A stretch of 64,000 nt of DNA from contig JAAVFV010000030.1 in the NCBI GenBank assembly GCA_014800525.1, forward strand, positions 1-64,000, in the 5' to 3' direction. The DNA is from Bacteroidales bacterium. Its GTDB lineage: Bacteria > Bacteroidota > Bacteroidia > Bacteroidales > Muribaculaceae. The position numbers were made by a program, and so were the translations under genes. The number at the start of each line of letters is the position of its first letter. The stretch's first letter is position 1. The notes under the pieces are model-generated. The model had not been told where the DNA came from. It saw only the letters and a list, made by a program, of their open reading frames with translations, and did not search any database. Of the stretch, positions 14,511 to 21,785 are shown piece after piece.

Positions 14511-16792
14511 GAATCCTTCGCGATGATCCATGGCTCGAGCCTTTCGCGGCAGCCATAGAGGGTCGTCATCAGGATGTGATCAGAAAAAAAGAGGAACTCA
14601 CCGCCAATACCCGCGGCTCTCTCAAGCGCTTTGCCAATGCCTACAATTGGTTTGGCCTTCACAAGGAGAAAGACAGCTGGGTATTCCGCGAATTTGCTCC
14701 TAATGCCACTGCCGTCTATCTCTTCGGTACGTTCAACGACTGGAACCCTCGTGATCCACACTACGCTCTCACACGCCTTGAAGACGGCTCCTGGGAGGGT
14801 CATTTCACTGAAGACGCCATCCATAACGGCGATCTCTTCAAAATGTTCGTGGAATGGAACGGCGGCGAGGGAGAACGCATCCCGGCCTATGCCCGTCGAG
14901 TGGTGCAGGATCCTAATACCCATATTTTCTCAGCCGAGGTATATGTTCCCGAACACCCATACGAATTCAAGATCACAAAGTTCACTCCCGATACCAAACC
15001 TCTTCTCATCTACGAATGCCATATCGGTATGGCACAGGATGAGGAAGGTGTAGGCACCTACGAGGAATTCCGTACCAAGACGCTGCCCCGTATCGCCGCC
15101 GACGGCTACAACGCCATTCAGATCATGGCAATCCAGGAACATCCCTATTACGGTTCGTTCGGCTACCATGTCAGCAGTTTCTATGCGGCTTCCTCGCGGT
15201 TCGGCACTCCCGACGATCTCAAGCGTCTCATTGACGATGCCCACGAACGCGGCATAGCCGTTATTATGGATATCGTGCATTCTCATGCCGTGAAGAATGA
15301 AGTGGAAGGTCTCGGACGTCTTGACGGCTCCTATGATCTCTATTTCTATGGTGATCATCGCCGCGAACATCCGGCATGGGATTCCCTTTGCTTCGATTAT
15401 GGCAAGAATTCAGTGCTCCATTTCCTTCTGTCCAACTGCAAGTTCTGGCTTGAGGAGTATAAATTCGATGGTTTCCGTTTCGATGGTGTGACCTCGATGC
15501 TCTATTACGATCATGGTCTCGGCAAGGCTTTCGGAGGGTATGATGATTATTACGACGGAGGGCAGGACACAAACGCCCTTGTATATCTTTCGCTGGCTAA
15601 TATTCTTATCCACGAAGTGAATCCCAAGGCCATCACCATCGCAGAGGAGATGAGCGGTATGCCCGGTCTGGCACTTAAGTTTGACGAAGGCGGCATCGGT
15701 TTTGATTACCGTATGGCTATGGGTATCCCCGACTATTGGATCAAGATGATTAAGGAGAAGAAGGATGAGGATTGGCATCCGACCTCCATATTCTGGGAAC
15801 TCACCAATCGTCGCGCTGACGAGAAGACAATATCTTACTGCGAAAGCCACGACCAGGCCCTCGTGGGAGATAAGACCATCATCTTCCGTCTGATAGATAA
15901 AGAGATGTACTGGCATATGATGGTCGACGACCATAATTTTACTGTCGACCGCGGTATGGCCCTCCACAAGATGATCCGGCTCGTGACTCTTGCCACAATC
16001 AATGGCGGATATCTTAACTTCATGGGCAATGAGTTCGGTCATCCCGAATGGATCGATTTTCCTCGCGAAGGAAACAGCTGGAGCTATAAGTATGCCCGTC
16101 GCCAGTGGGATCTTGTCGACCGTCAGGATCTTAAGTATCGCTTCCTGAATGCCTTCGATAATGCTATGGTCGAAGTGGTTTCCGGAAAATACAATTTCCA
16201 GTCGCTTCCCGTAGAGAAGCTTTGGGAGAAAGATGATGATCAGGTGTTGGCATTCATGCGTGGCGACCTTGTATTTGTCTTCAACTGGAGTCCGAATAAA
16301 TCATTCACTGATTATGGCTTCCTGGCTCCCGCCGGAGAATATGAGGTGGTGCTCGATTCCGATAATCCGGAGTTCGGAGGATATGGAAATATTGATGATT
16401 CCGTGAATCATTTCACTTCTCCCGATCCTCTTTACTCTCCGGCCGGTAAGGGTTGGCTGAAACTTTATCTCCCTGCCCGCACTGCCATGATTCTCAGAAA
16501 GGTCAAGGCTGCCCCTAAGCGTGCGGCGAAGAAGAGCGCCGCAGCCCAAGAGGCACCGGAAGTAGTGGTAACGGTCACCGCAGATGCGGAGGTGAAGGCT
16601 CCGGCCAAGAAAACCACTGCGAAAAAGACCACAACCAAGAAGACGCCCGCAAAGGAGACTGCTGAGAAAAAACCGACTGCGAAGAAATCCACAGCCAAGA
16701 AAACAACAGCCACAAAATCTGCTGCTAAGACCTCTGCAAAGAAGACAACCACAAAGAAGACGGCTTCCAAAAAGTCTGATTCTGTGGAGTAA
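14495..16792 (+). CDS. glgB: 1,4-alpha-glucan branching enzyme with histone-H1-like tail
   Basis: This 765-residue GH13 enzyme introduces alpha-1,6 branches into glycogen. It has an N-terminal CBM48 (about 55-150), then the catalytic barrel with DGFRFDGVTSMLY (nucleophile Asp), ITIAEEMSGMPGL (acid Glu) and YCESHDQALVGDK (transition-state Asp). These motifs match the eukaryote-like GH13 branching enzymes found in Bacteroidetes. From about residue 668 an extra ~95-residue tail is almost only Lys, Ala and Thr, with AKKTT/KKSTAKKT repeats as in histone H1 C-termini. The tail is in frame without a break and is unusual for this enzyme. The ATG lies inside the upstream ATPase/TOPRIM gene, so the two are co-transcribed. 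Confidence 0.95.
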   Translation: MEKQLGILRDDPWLEPFAAAIEGRHQDVIRKKEELTANTRGSLKRFANAYNWFGLHKEKDSWVFREFAPNATAVYLFGTFNDWNPRDPHYALTRLEDGSWEGHFTEDAIHNGDLFKMFVEWNGGEGERIPAYARRVVQDPNTHIFSAEVYVPEHPYEFKITKFTPDTKPLLIYECHIGMAQDEEGVGTYEEFRTKTLPRIAADGYNAIQIMAIQEHPYYGSFGYHVSSFYAASSRFGTPDDLKRLIDDAHERGIAVIMDIVHSHAVKNEVEGLGRLDGSYDLYFYGDHRREHPAWDSLCFDYGKNSVLHFLLSNCKFWLEEYKFDGFRFDGVTSMLYYDHGLGKAFGGYDDYYDGGQDTNALVYLSLANILIHEVNPKAITIAEEMSGMPGLALKFDEGGIGFDYRMAMGIPDYWIKMIKEKKDEDWHPTSIFWELTNRRADEKTISYCESHDQALVGDKTIIFRLIDKEMYWHMMVDDHNFTVDRGMALHKMIRLVTLATINGGYLNFMGNEFGHPEWIDFPREGNSWSYKYARRQWDLVDRQDLKYRFLNAFDNAMVEVVSGKYNFQSLPVEKLWEKDDDQVLAFMRGDLVFVFNWSPNKSFTDYGFLAPAGEYEVVLDSDNPEFGGYGNIDDSVNHFTSPDPLYSPAGKGWLKLYLPARTAMILRKVKAAPKRAAKKSAAAQEAPEVVVTVTADAEVKAPAKKTTAKKTTTKKTPAKETAEKKPTAKKSTAKKTTATKSAAKTSAKKTTTKKTASKKSDSVE

Positions 16793-16812
16793 TACCGTAT
16801 AATCCATACACC

Positions 16813-16844
16813 CGACCCGGCGGAATCTTCGTTTCGCCGGGTCG
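16813..16844 (+). terminator. Hairpin after glgB
   Basis: CGACCCGGCG (16813-16822) pairs perfectly with CGCCGGGTCG (16835-16844). No U-run follows, so it may be a weak terminator or an RNA-stability hairpin. Confidence 0.5.
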
Positions 16845-16913
16845 ACTATGAATCATAATCAGATATTGAGTCCGATTCATAGACACTTGATAATCCAAAT
16901 TGATTTTCGAATT

Positions 16914-17606
16914 ATGAATTCCAATCCCATCATCATAGCCGTAGATGGTTATTCATCTTCCGGCAAATCCACTATGGCACGAGATCTGGCCGCCCGCATC
17001 GGATATATCTATGTCGATTCCGGTGCTATGTATCGTGCTGTTACTCTATATGCCCTACGCCACGGGATGGCCACTCCTGAGGGAAATCTCGATGCGGAAG
17101 CTCTCAATGCCGCTCTCCCCGATATCTCCATCTCCTTCTCTCCGGCCGGAGCCGACGGGCGTCAGCATACTCTCCTCAATGGGGAGGACGTGGAAAAGGA
17201 AATCCGCTCCATGGAAGTAAGCGGTATGGTCAGCCCTGTAGCGGCCCTTCCTGAGGTACGCCACCGTCTTACAGAGCTCCAGCGCGAGTTCGGTCGGCGG
17301 CGTGGAATCGTGATGGACGGCCGCGACATCGGCACCACTGTCTTTCCCGATGCCGAGATGAAAGTCTTTGTCAATGCCTCTCCGGAAGTCAGGGCCAAAA
17401 GAAGAGTGCTCGAACTCCGGGCTAAGGGTGAGAATGTGAATTTCGAGGAGGTTTTGGATAATATCCGCGAACGCGACCATATCGATACCACCCGTAAGGA
17501 ATCCCCTCTCGTGCAGGCTGCCGATGCCCATGTGCTCGATAACGACTCCATGACAATCCCTCAGCAGATGGATTGGCTCCTGAATCTTTATAATTCAATT
17601 AAGTAA
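16914..17606 (+). CDS. cmk: Cytidylate kinase
   Basis: This 230-residue enzyme phosphorylates CMP/dCMP with ATP. P-loop GYSSSGKS at residue 11, SGAMYRAVT at the CMP-binding region, DGRDIGTTVFPDAE, then the LID arginines in RDHIDTTR. An upstream in-frame ATG at 16848 would add 22 residues that do not fit the family; the start at 16914 gives the usual N-terminus (MNSNPIIIAVDG). The stop codon TAA lies inside the left terminal repeat of element E2, so the last two codons come from the element. cmk and ispH are neighbours in many Bacteroidales; here E2 fills the gap between them. Confidence 0.95.
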   Translation: MNSNPIIIAVDGYSSSGKSTMARDLAARIGYIYVDSGAMYRAVTLYALRHGMATPEGNLDAEALNAALPDISISFSPAGADGRQHTLLNGEDVEKEIRSMEVSGMVSPVAALPEVRHRLTELQREFGRRRGIVMDGRDIGTTVFPDAEMKVFVNASPEVRAKRRVLELRAKGENVNFEEVLDNIRERDHIDTTRKESPLVQAADAHVLDNDSMTIPQQMDWLLNLYNSIK

Positions 17607-17787
17607 GTGTTCAAAATTAATTTATACTATATACGAGCTTATTTTGGAGGCGATTGGGGCGCAGAACGAAGGAGAATACTTTCGTATTCGACTGAGTGAT
17701 AAGCCACAAGCGGCCCAAAAGAAGCCGTAGATAGTATAAAAGATAATGCTCTTACTTGATATCGTTTAATTTTGAATACTTACTTAT
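17600..17787 (+). mobile_element. TIR element E2 (full-length reference copy)
   Basis: Terminal repeats TAAGTAAGTGTTCAAAATTAA and the complement TTAATTTTGAATACTTACTTA differ at one base in 21. An inner inverted repeat (TTATACTATATACG / CGTAGATAGTATAA) frames a core with the hairpin AATAC-TTTC-GTATT (GAAA loop on the minus strand) and GGGGCGCAGAACGAAGGAG. It fills nearly all of the space between the cmk stop and the ispH ATG (17796). No ORF is present, so it would need a transposase supplied in trans. Confidence 0.82.
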
Positions 17788-17795
17788 AGCAACAA

Positions 17796-18710
17796 ATGAC
17801 CCACGCCTCTAATAGGAATCAGGTAGTGGAAATCGATGAGAATTCCGGTTTCTGCTTCGGTGTGGTCACCGCCATTGAAAAAGCCGAGGCCGAGCTCGGC
17901 CGAAGCGGTGAGTTACACTGCCTTGGAGATATTGTCCATAATGCTTCGGAAGTGGAACGCCTCCGCCTCCGGGGCCTGAATACAATCACTCATTCCGACC
18001 TCGAAAACCTGCATGACGCCACAGTGCTCCTTCGGGCTCATGGCGAACCCCCATCCACATATGAGACAGCACGCCGGAATAACATCTCTATAGTGGATGC
18101 CACCTGTCCTGTCGTACTTCAGCTCCAGAAGCGAATCAAACGTGCCTATGATGAAGGACGCCTCCGGATGGAATCAGGCCAAGCTTCGCGAATGCCCCTG
18201 ATTCTGATTTATGGTAAAGAGGGACACGCCGAGGTTAACGGGCTTGTAGGGCAGACTGATGGCACGGCGATCGTGGTCCAATCTCCTGAGGATCTCGATG
18301 GTCTGGACCTTGACGGGGACGTGCTGCTCTATTCGCAGACCACTCAATCACTCGATGGATTCCATCGTATGATTGAAGCCATACGGCAACGTAAGAAGAC
18401 CGGGGAATTCGAATATTCCGACACAATCTGCCGACAGGTGGCAAACCGCCTTGAAGGTCTCCGCAATTTTGCCGCAGGTCATGATGCAGTGGTTTTCGTA
18501 AGCGGTGCGAAAAGTTCAAACGGTAAGGTGCTCTTCGAGGAATGCCGGAAAGTGAATCCGCGCACATATCTTGTCAGCGATGTCAAGGATCTCGATCTTG
18601 ACGCGCTCACCGATGTCGCCTCGATCGGAATATGCGGAGCCACCTCCACTCCACGCTGGCTCATGACCCGCATTGCGGATATAATCCGTGATAAAAAAGA
18701 TAATGGATAG
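17796..18710 (+). CDS. ispH: 4-hydroxy-3-methylbut-2-enyl diphosphate reductase
   Basis: This 304-residue Fe-S enzyme makes IPP and DMAPP in the last step of the MEP pathway. The three cluster-ligand cysteines are visible in SGFCFGVV (about residue 20), DATCPVV (about 108) and DTICRQV (about 212), with the family ALxHG-type LRAHGEPP and the GKSSNG-like SGAKSSNGK. The length matches the family. It follows cmk with element E2 between. Its end is followed by a small tandem duplication (GATAATGGATAGAA repeated at 18702-18731) that leads directly into tadA. Confidence 0.95.
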   Translation: MTHASNRNQVVEIDENSGFCFGVVTAIEKAEAELGRSGELHCLGDIVHNASEVERLRLRGLNTITHSDLENLHDATVLLRAHGEPPSTYETARRNNISIVDATCPVVLQLQKRIKRAYDEGRLRMESGQASRMPLILIYGKEGHAEVNGLVGQTDGTAIVVQSPEDLDGLDLDGDVLLYSQTTQSLDGFHRMIEAIRQRKKTGEFEYSDTICRQVANRLEGLRNFAAGHDAVVFVSGAKSSNGKVLFEECRKVNPRTYLVSDVKDLDLDALTDVASIGICGATSTPRWLMTRIADIIRDKKDNG

Positions 18711-18718
18711 AACTGATA

Positions 18719-19186
18719 ATGGATAGAATTGATAAAATCGAAGCTCTCGACCGCCGCTTCATGGAAGCGGCTCTCGAAGAGGCTAAAATTGCCGCCGATA
18801 AGGGGGAGGTCCCTATCGGAGCGGTAATCACACTTAATGGCCGGATTATAGCCCGCGGCCATAATCTCACAGAGATTCTTCACGATGTGACGGCACACGC
18901 CGAAATGATAGCCATCACATCGGCCAGCGAACATCTCGGCGGAAAATATCTTCCCGACTGCACTCTTTATGTCACTGTAGAGCCATGTGCAATGTGTGCC
19001 GGAGCCATAGGATGGAGCCAGATGGGACGCCTTGTCTATGGTGCTTCCGACCAAAAGCGCGGTTGCTTCTCTTTCTTCACTCCAATGCGCTCTCCCCTGC
19101 ATCCCAAGACAATCGTAAAATCCGGTGTCCTCGAGGAGGAATGCAGGAGAATCATGCAAGATTTTTTCAGAAAACTCCGGCGGTGA
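18719..19186 (+). CDS. tadA: tRNA-specific adenosine deaminase
   Basis: This 155-residue zinc deaminase converts adenosine 34 of tRNA-Arg(ACG) to inosine. Catalytic motifs are HAEMIAI (zinc His and proton-shuttle Glu) and PCAMCAGA (two zinc Cys), with GAVITLNGRIIARGHN before them. The start 8 bases after the ispH stop is the second of two ATGs in a small tandem duplication, and the upstream one is inside ispH. It is co-transcribed with ispH; downstream lies element E4. Confidence 0.93.
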   Translation: MDRIDKIEALDRRFMEAALEEAKIAADKGEVPIGAVITLNGRIIARGHNLTEILHDVTAHAEMIAITSASEHLGGKYLPDCTLYVTVEPCAMCAGAIGWSQMGRLVYGASDQKRGCFSFFTPMRSPLHPKTIVKSGVLEEECRRIMQDFFRKLRR

Positions 19187-19218
19187 CAAAAGTTTTTTGT
19201 AATTTTGTGGAAACTATT

Positions 19219-19411
19219 GAAGTTATCTAAACTTATTTTTTATTAACAATTGCGAGAGATTTTTGAGCTGATTTAGTCACTCGAAGAGGTAGCAACCTTT
19301 CGGTTGGTACCGATGAGAGGGGCGAAAGCAGCCAAAAAGATCCGCAAGGGTTAATAAAAGAATGTATGAGTAGCTTCGTTTAACATTCGTAAATAAGTTT
19401 AGACAACTTCA
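19219..19411 (+). mobile_element. TIR element E4 (divergent copy)
   Basis: Terminal repeats GAAGTTATCTAAACTTATTT and its complement AAATAAGTTTAGACAACTTC match at all but one of 20 bases. On the minus strand a core hairpin CAACC-GAAA-GGTTG and flanking TTTTTGGCTGCTTTC, CCTCTTCGAGTGACTAAATC resemble the cores of E2 and E3, but the terminal repeats are of a different sequence. It occupies most of the 306-base gap between tadA and the ADP-ribosylglycohydrolase gene. A -7-like TAATTTTG (19200-19207) lies just before it, without a clear -33. Confidence 0.7.
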
Positions 19412-19492
19412 TAAGGAGGAGCTCCTGCAAAGTCGATCGGGAATAATGCTCTCCCTCCAATCTATCTATCTTTCTTTTCTAACTGACACATC

Positions 19493-20446
19493 ATGAATGC
19501 TTCTGACAAAATTAAGGGCGCATTATATGGTTTAGCGCTCGGCGATGCCCTGGGAATCGGCACTGAATTTATGACCGTAGATGAAATCCATAACTATTAC
19601 CCCGATGGTCTGACTGATTTCACCCAGTTTATCCGCGATGCTCACCGGGCCACTTTCCAGAAAGGGTCCTGGTCTGCTAATACCGAGGTTGTGCTCCGTC
19701 TGATCGAGACTATTGCCAATCATAAGGATATCCGCCTTAAGGACGTGGCCCATACTTTACGTGAATGGTACCTCGAATCCCCCGAAGATGTCATGCCCGT
19801 TTATCGCGCAGTAATCGGGAATCCTCGCTGGGAAGATAATCCGATCACCGAATGTCATAGCACATGGCGCGAACGCAACATCACAGAGGCCACCAACGAA
19901 GCCATCCATCGCGCTCTGATAATAGCTGTGATTTCAGAGTCTGATACCGACATACACCGCTGGTGTCATCGTCTTGTCAGCCTCACACATGATGACATCC
20001 GCTGTATGGCCTCCACTGCCGTTATCGCAAAATGGCTCCATTCCGTGATTATCGAAGGAAAGGAAGCTTCTCGTGAGGATCTTGAGCAATTTTGCCGCCA
20101 GATCGACTCCCGTACCCTGATATATATCAAGGCTGCGGGCGACGGAGACCTCTCCAATCTTCACCTCGATGATGAAGACACCTACTGGTACACCCGGAAG
20201 AGCATGGCTTCCGCTCTATGGGCCATCTGGCATCTCGATTCCCCGGAGGCTATTCTTCGCGAAATTGTTCATGCAGGTGGGGATGCTAACACTAACGCCT
20301 CTCTGGCCGTGATGTGTGCCGGTGCCAAATATGGCTATGATGCCCTTCCTCCTCTTAAAGATAAGATTCTTAATCGCGATCGCCTCGACAAAGCGATCGA
20401 CCAACTTATTTCCATCCGTGGCTATGGAAAGAGCCATAATATGTAA
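19493..20446 (+). CDS. ADP-ribosylglycohydrolase fold protein with altered metal motifs
   Basis: This 317-residue protein has the ARH fold: GALYGLALGDALGIGTEF at the N-terminus, a central helical bundle, and GGDANTNASLAVMCAGAKYG near residue 265. Canonical ARH enzymes, which remove ADP-ribose from proteins or other substrates, bind two Mg2+ through TDDT (motif I) and GGDTDT (motif II). Here motif I reads WSANTEV and motif II reads GGDANT, so at least three metal-binding acidic residues are replaced. It is probably a pseudoenzyme or uses different metals. The stop codon is the first three bases of the left terminal repeat of element E3, and the start lies downstream of E4. Confidence 0.85.
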   Translation: MNASDKIKGALYGLALGDALGIGTEFMTVDEIHNYYPDGLTDFTQFIRDAHRATFQKGSWSANTEVVLRLIETIANHKDIRLKDVAHTLREWYLESPEDVMPVYRAVIGNPRWEDNPITECHSTWRERNITEATNEAIHRALIIAVISESDTDIHRWCHRLVSLTHDDIRCMASTAVIAKWLHSVIIEGKEASREDLEQFCRQIDSRTLIYIKAAGDGDLSNLHLDDEDTYWYTRKSMASALWAIWHLDSPEAILREIVHAGGDANTNASLAVMCAGAKYGYDALPPLKDKILNRDRLDKAIDQLISIRGYGKSHNM

Positions 20447-20685
20447 GTAGTTACTAAAAATTAATGAACACATAAAACGCAGTTATTTTGGTGCAGATTT
20501 TGCCGCAGAAGGAAGGAGCATACTTTCGTATGCGACTGACTGATAAGGTAAAAGATGCCCCAATTGAAAATCGACGAGTTTCCTTTTTAAAGAAAACAAT
20601 GACGAGTCAAATAACAAGTTTTATGGTTCAAGATATTCCAACTACTTGAGATACATATATCGTTTAATTTTCAGTAACTACTTAA
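20444..20685 (+). mobile_element. TIR element E3
   Basis: Left TAAGTAGTTACTAAAAATTAA and right TTAATTTTCAGTAACTACTTA are near-perfect terminal repeats, related to those of E1/E2. The core, on the minus strand, has GCATAC-GAAA-GTATGC flanked by TTATCAGTCAGTCG and CTCCTTCCTTCTGCGG, shared with E2. The element starts at the stop codon of the ADP-ribosylglycohydrolase gene and ends 3 bases before the menA ATG, so it fills the whole intergenic space. It is longer (242 bases) than E2 because of extra sequence at the right. Confidence 0.82.
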
Positions 20686-20688
20686 GAT

Positions 20689-21567
20689 ATGAATCCATGG
20701 ATTGAAGCCCTTAGGCTTCGCACTCTTCCGGTGTCCGCAGCCGGCGTCCTCACAGGCGCCGGTTGTGCGGCCTATATCGGGGGCTTCCGCTGGCTCCCGT
20801 TCTGCCTCTGTCTCCTCTTTGCGCTCTTGGCTCAGATCGTATCCAATCTCGCCAATGAATACTTCGATTTTAAGAATGGACTCGACCGCAAAGGGCGCGA
20901 AGGGTTCCGACGTGGAGTCGCTGAAGGAGATATCTCAGCTTCCGCAATGTTACGCGCTGTGATCCTCACCCTCATCCTCGCCTGCATCGTCGGATGCTGT
21001 CTGATATTCTGGGGTGGATGGTGGTTGATGCTCATCGGGCTTGCTGTAGCCGTTTTCGCACTCGCATATTCCGCCGGCCCTTATCCCCTCTCTCACCATG
21101 GCCTCGGTGATATTGCCGTCCTTATATTCTTCGGAATCATTCCGGTGTGTCTTACATCATGGCTATCCTCCGGCTCAACCGACCTTCTATGGCAACTCAC
21201 ATTTCCTCTTTCCGTCGCCATCGGCCTGATGGGTGTAAATGTGCTCATCGTAAATAATTATCGCGACATTGACGAGGACCGGGCTGTGAATAAACGCACC
21301 ACTGCTGTAATTTTCGGACCCTCGGCAATCCGCACCCTTTATTTCATCAATGGCATCATAGCCATCGGCATTATTATCTGGGTCACTATCGGCCGGGCAT
21401 CCCTGATTTGGCAAGCCGGATCCCTTCTCTACGCCAATATTCATTTCATTCTTTGGACAAAGATAAAATATTCATTGGGCTCACAGCTCAATCCCATCCT
21501 CGGAAAGACCGCGATGCTCCTCTTCGGTGTCTCACTCTGGCTCCTCCTCCTTCTATCCCTCAATTGA
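20689..21567 (+). CDS. menA: 1,4-dihydroxy-2-naphthoate polyprenyltransferase
   Basis: This 292-residue inner-membrane prenyltransferase attaches the polyprenyl chain in menaquinone synthesis. Two Asp-rich motifs are visible: NEYFDFKNGLD (first, after an N-terminal helix) and NNYRDIDEDR (second). Eight or nine hydrophobic helices follow the UbiA fold. It is immediately preceded by TIR element E3, so its promoter must lie within or upstream of that element. Its 3' end is followed by a repeat-rich gap before dnaB. Confidence 0.93.
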   Translation: MNPWIEALRLRTLPVSAAGVLTGAGCAAYIGGFRWLPFCLCLLFALLAQIVSNLANEYFDFKNGLDRKGREGFRRGVAEGDISASAMLRAVILTLILACIVGCCLIFWGGWWLMLIGLAVAVFALAYSAGPYPLSHHGLGDIAVLIFFGIIPVCLTSWLSSGSTDLLWQLTFPLSVAIGLMGVNVLIVNNYRDIDEDRAVNKRTTAVIFGPSAIRTLYFINGIIAIGIIIWVTIGRASLIWQAGSLLYANIHFILWTKIKYSLGSQLNPILGKTAMLLFGVSLWLLLLLSLN

Positions 21568-21785
21568 TCCTCCTCATCCTCTCTCCCTCTCCCCCTCTTC
21601 GCCTTCTCCCGTCGGCGCGAAGCCGTTTCCGCCCCGACTCTGTCGGTTCTCCCCGGTCCTCTCCCGCCCTCTTCCGTCGGCGCGAAGCCGTTTCCGTCCC
21701 GACTCTGTCGGTCCTCCCCAAATTAGCCTCTCCCCAAATTAGCCTCTCCCAAGATCAGCCTTCAGGCCTTCCAAAAATTAAGAAT
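21568..21785. repeat. Repeat-rich gap before dnaB with REP class B copies B2 and B3
   Basis: This CT-rich gap holds two class B repeats, 21611-21654 and 21676-21719, each with GCGCGAAGCCGTTTCC and the hairpin CCGAC-TCT-GTCGG. It is open in the dnaB frame, so a longer dnaB could be drawn, but the repeats argue that it is not coding. Confidence 0.8.

Noticed and set aside
15410-16042. 210-residue frame opposite glgB
   Set aside because: It is an antisense shadow of the branching enzyme catalytic domain.
21408-21785. N-terminal extension of dnaB
   Set aside because: The extra frame overlaps menA and REP repeats and has no DnaB-like sequence. The start at 21786 fits the family.
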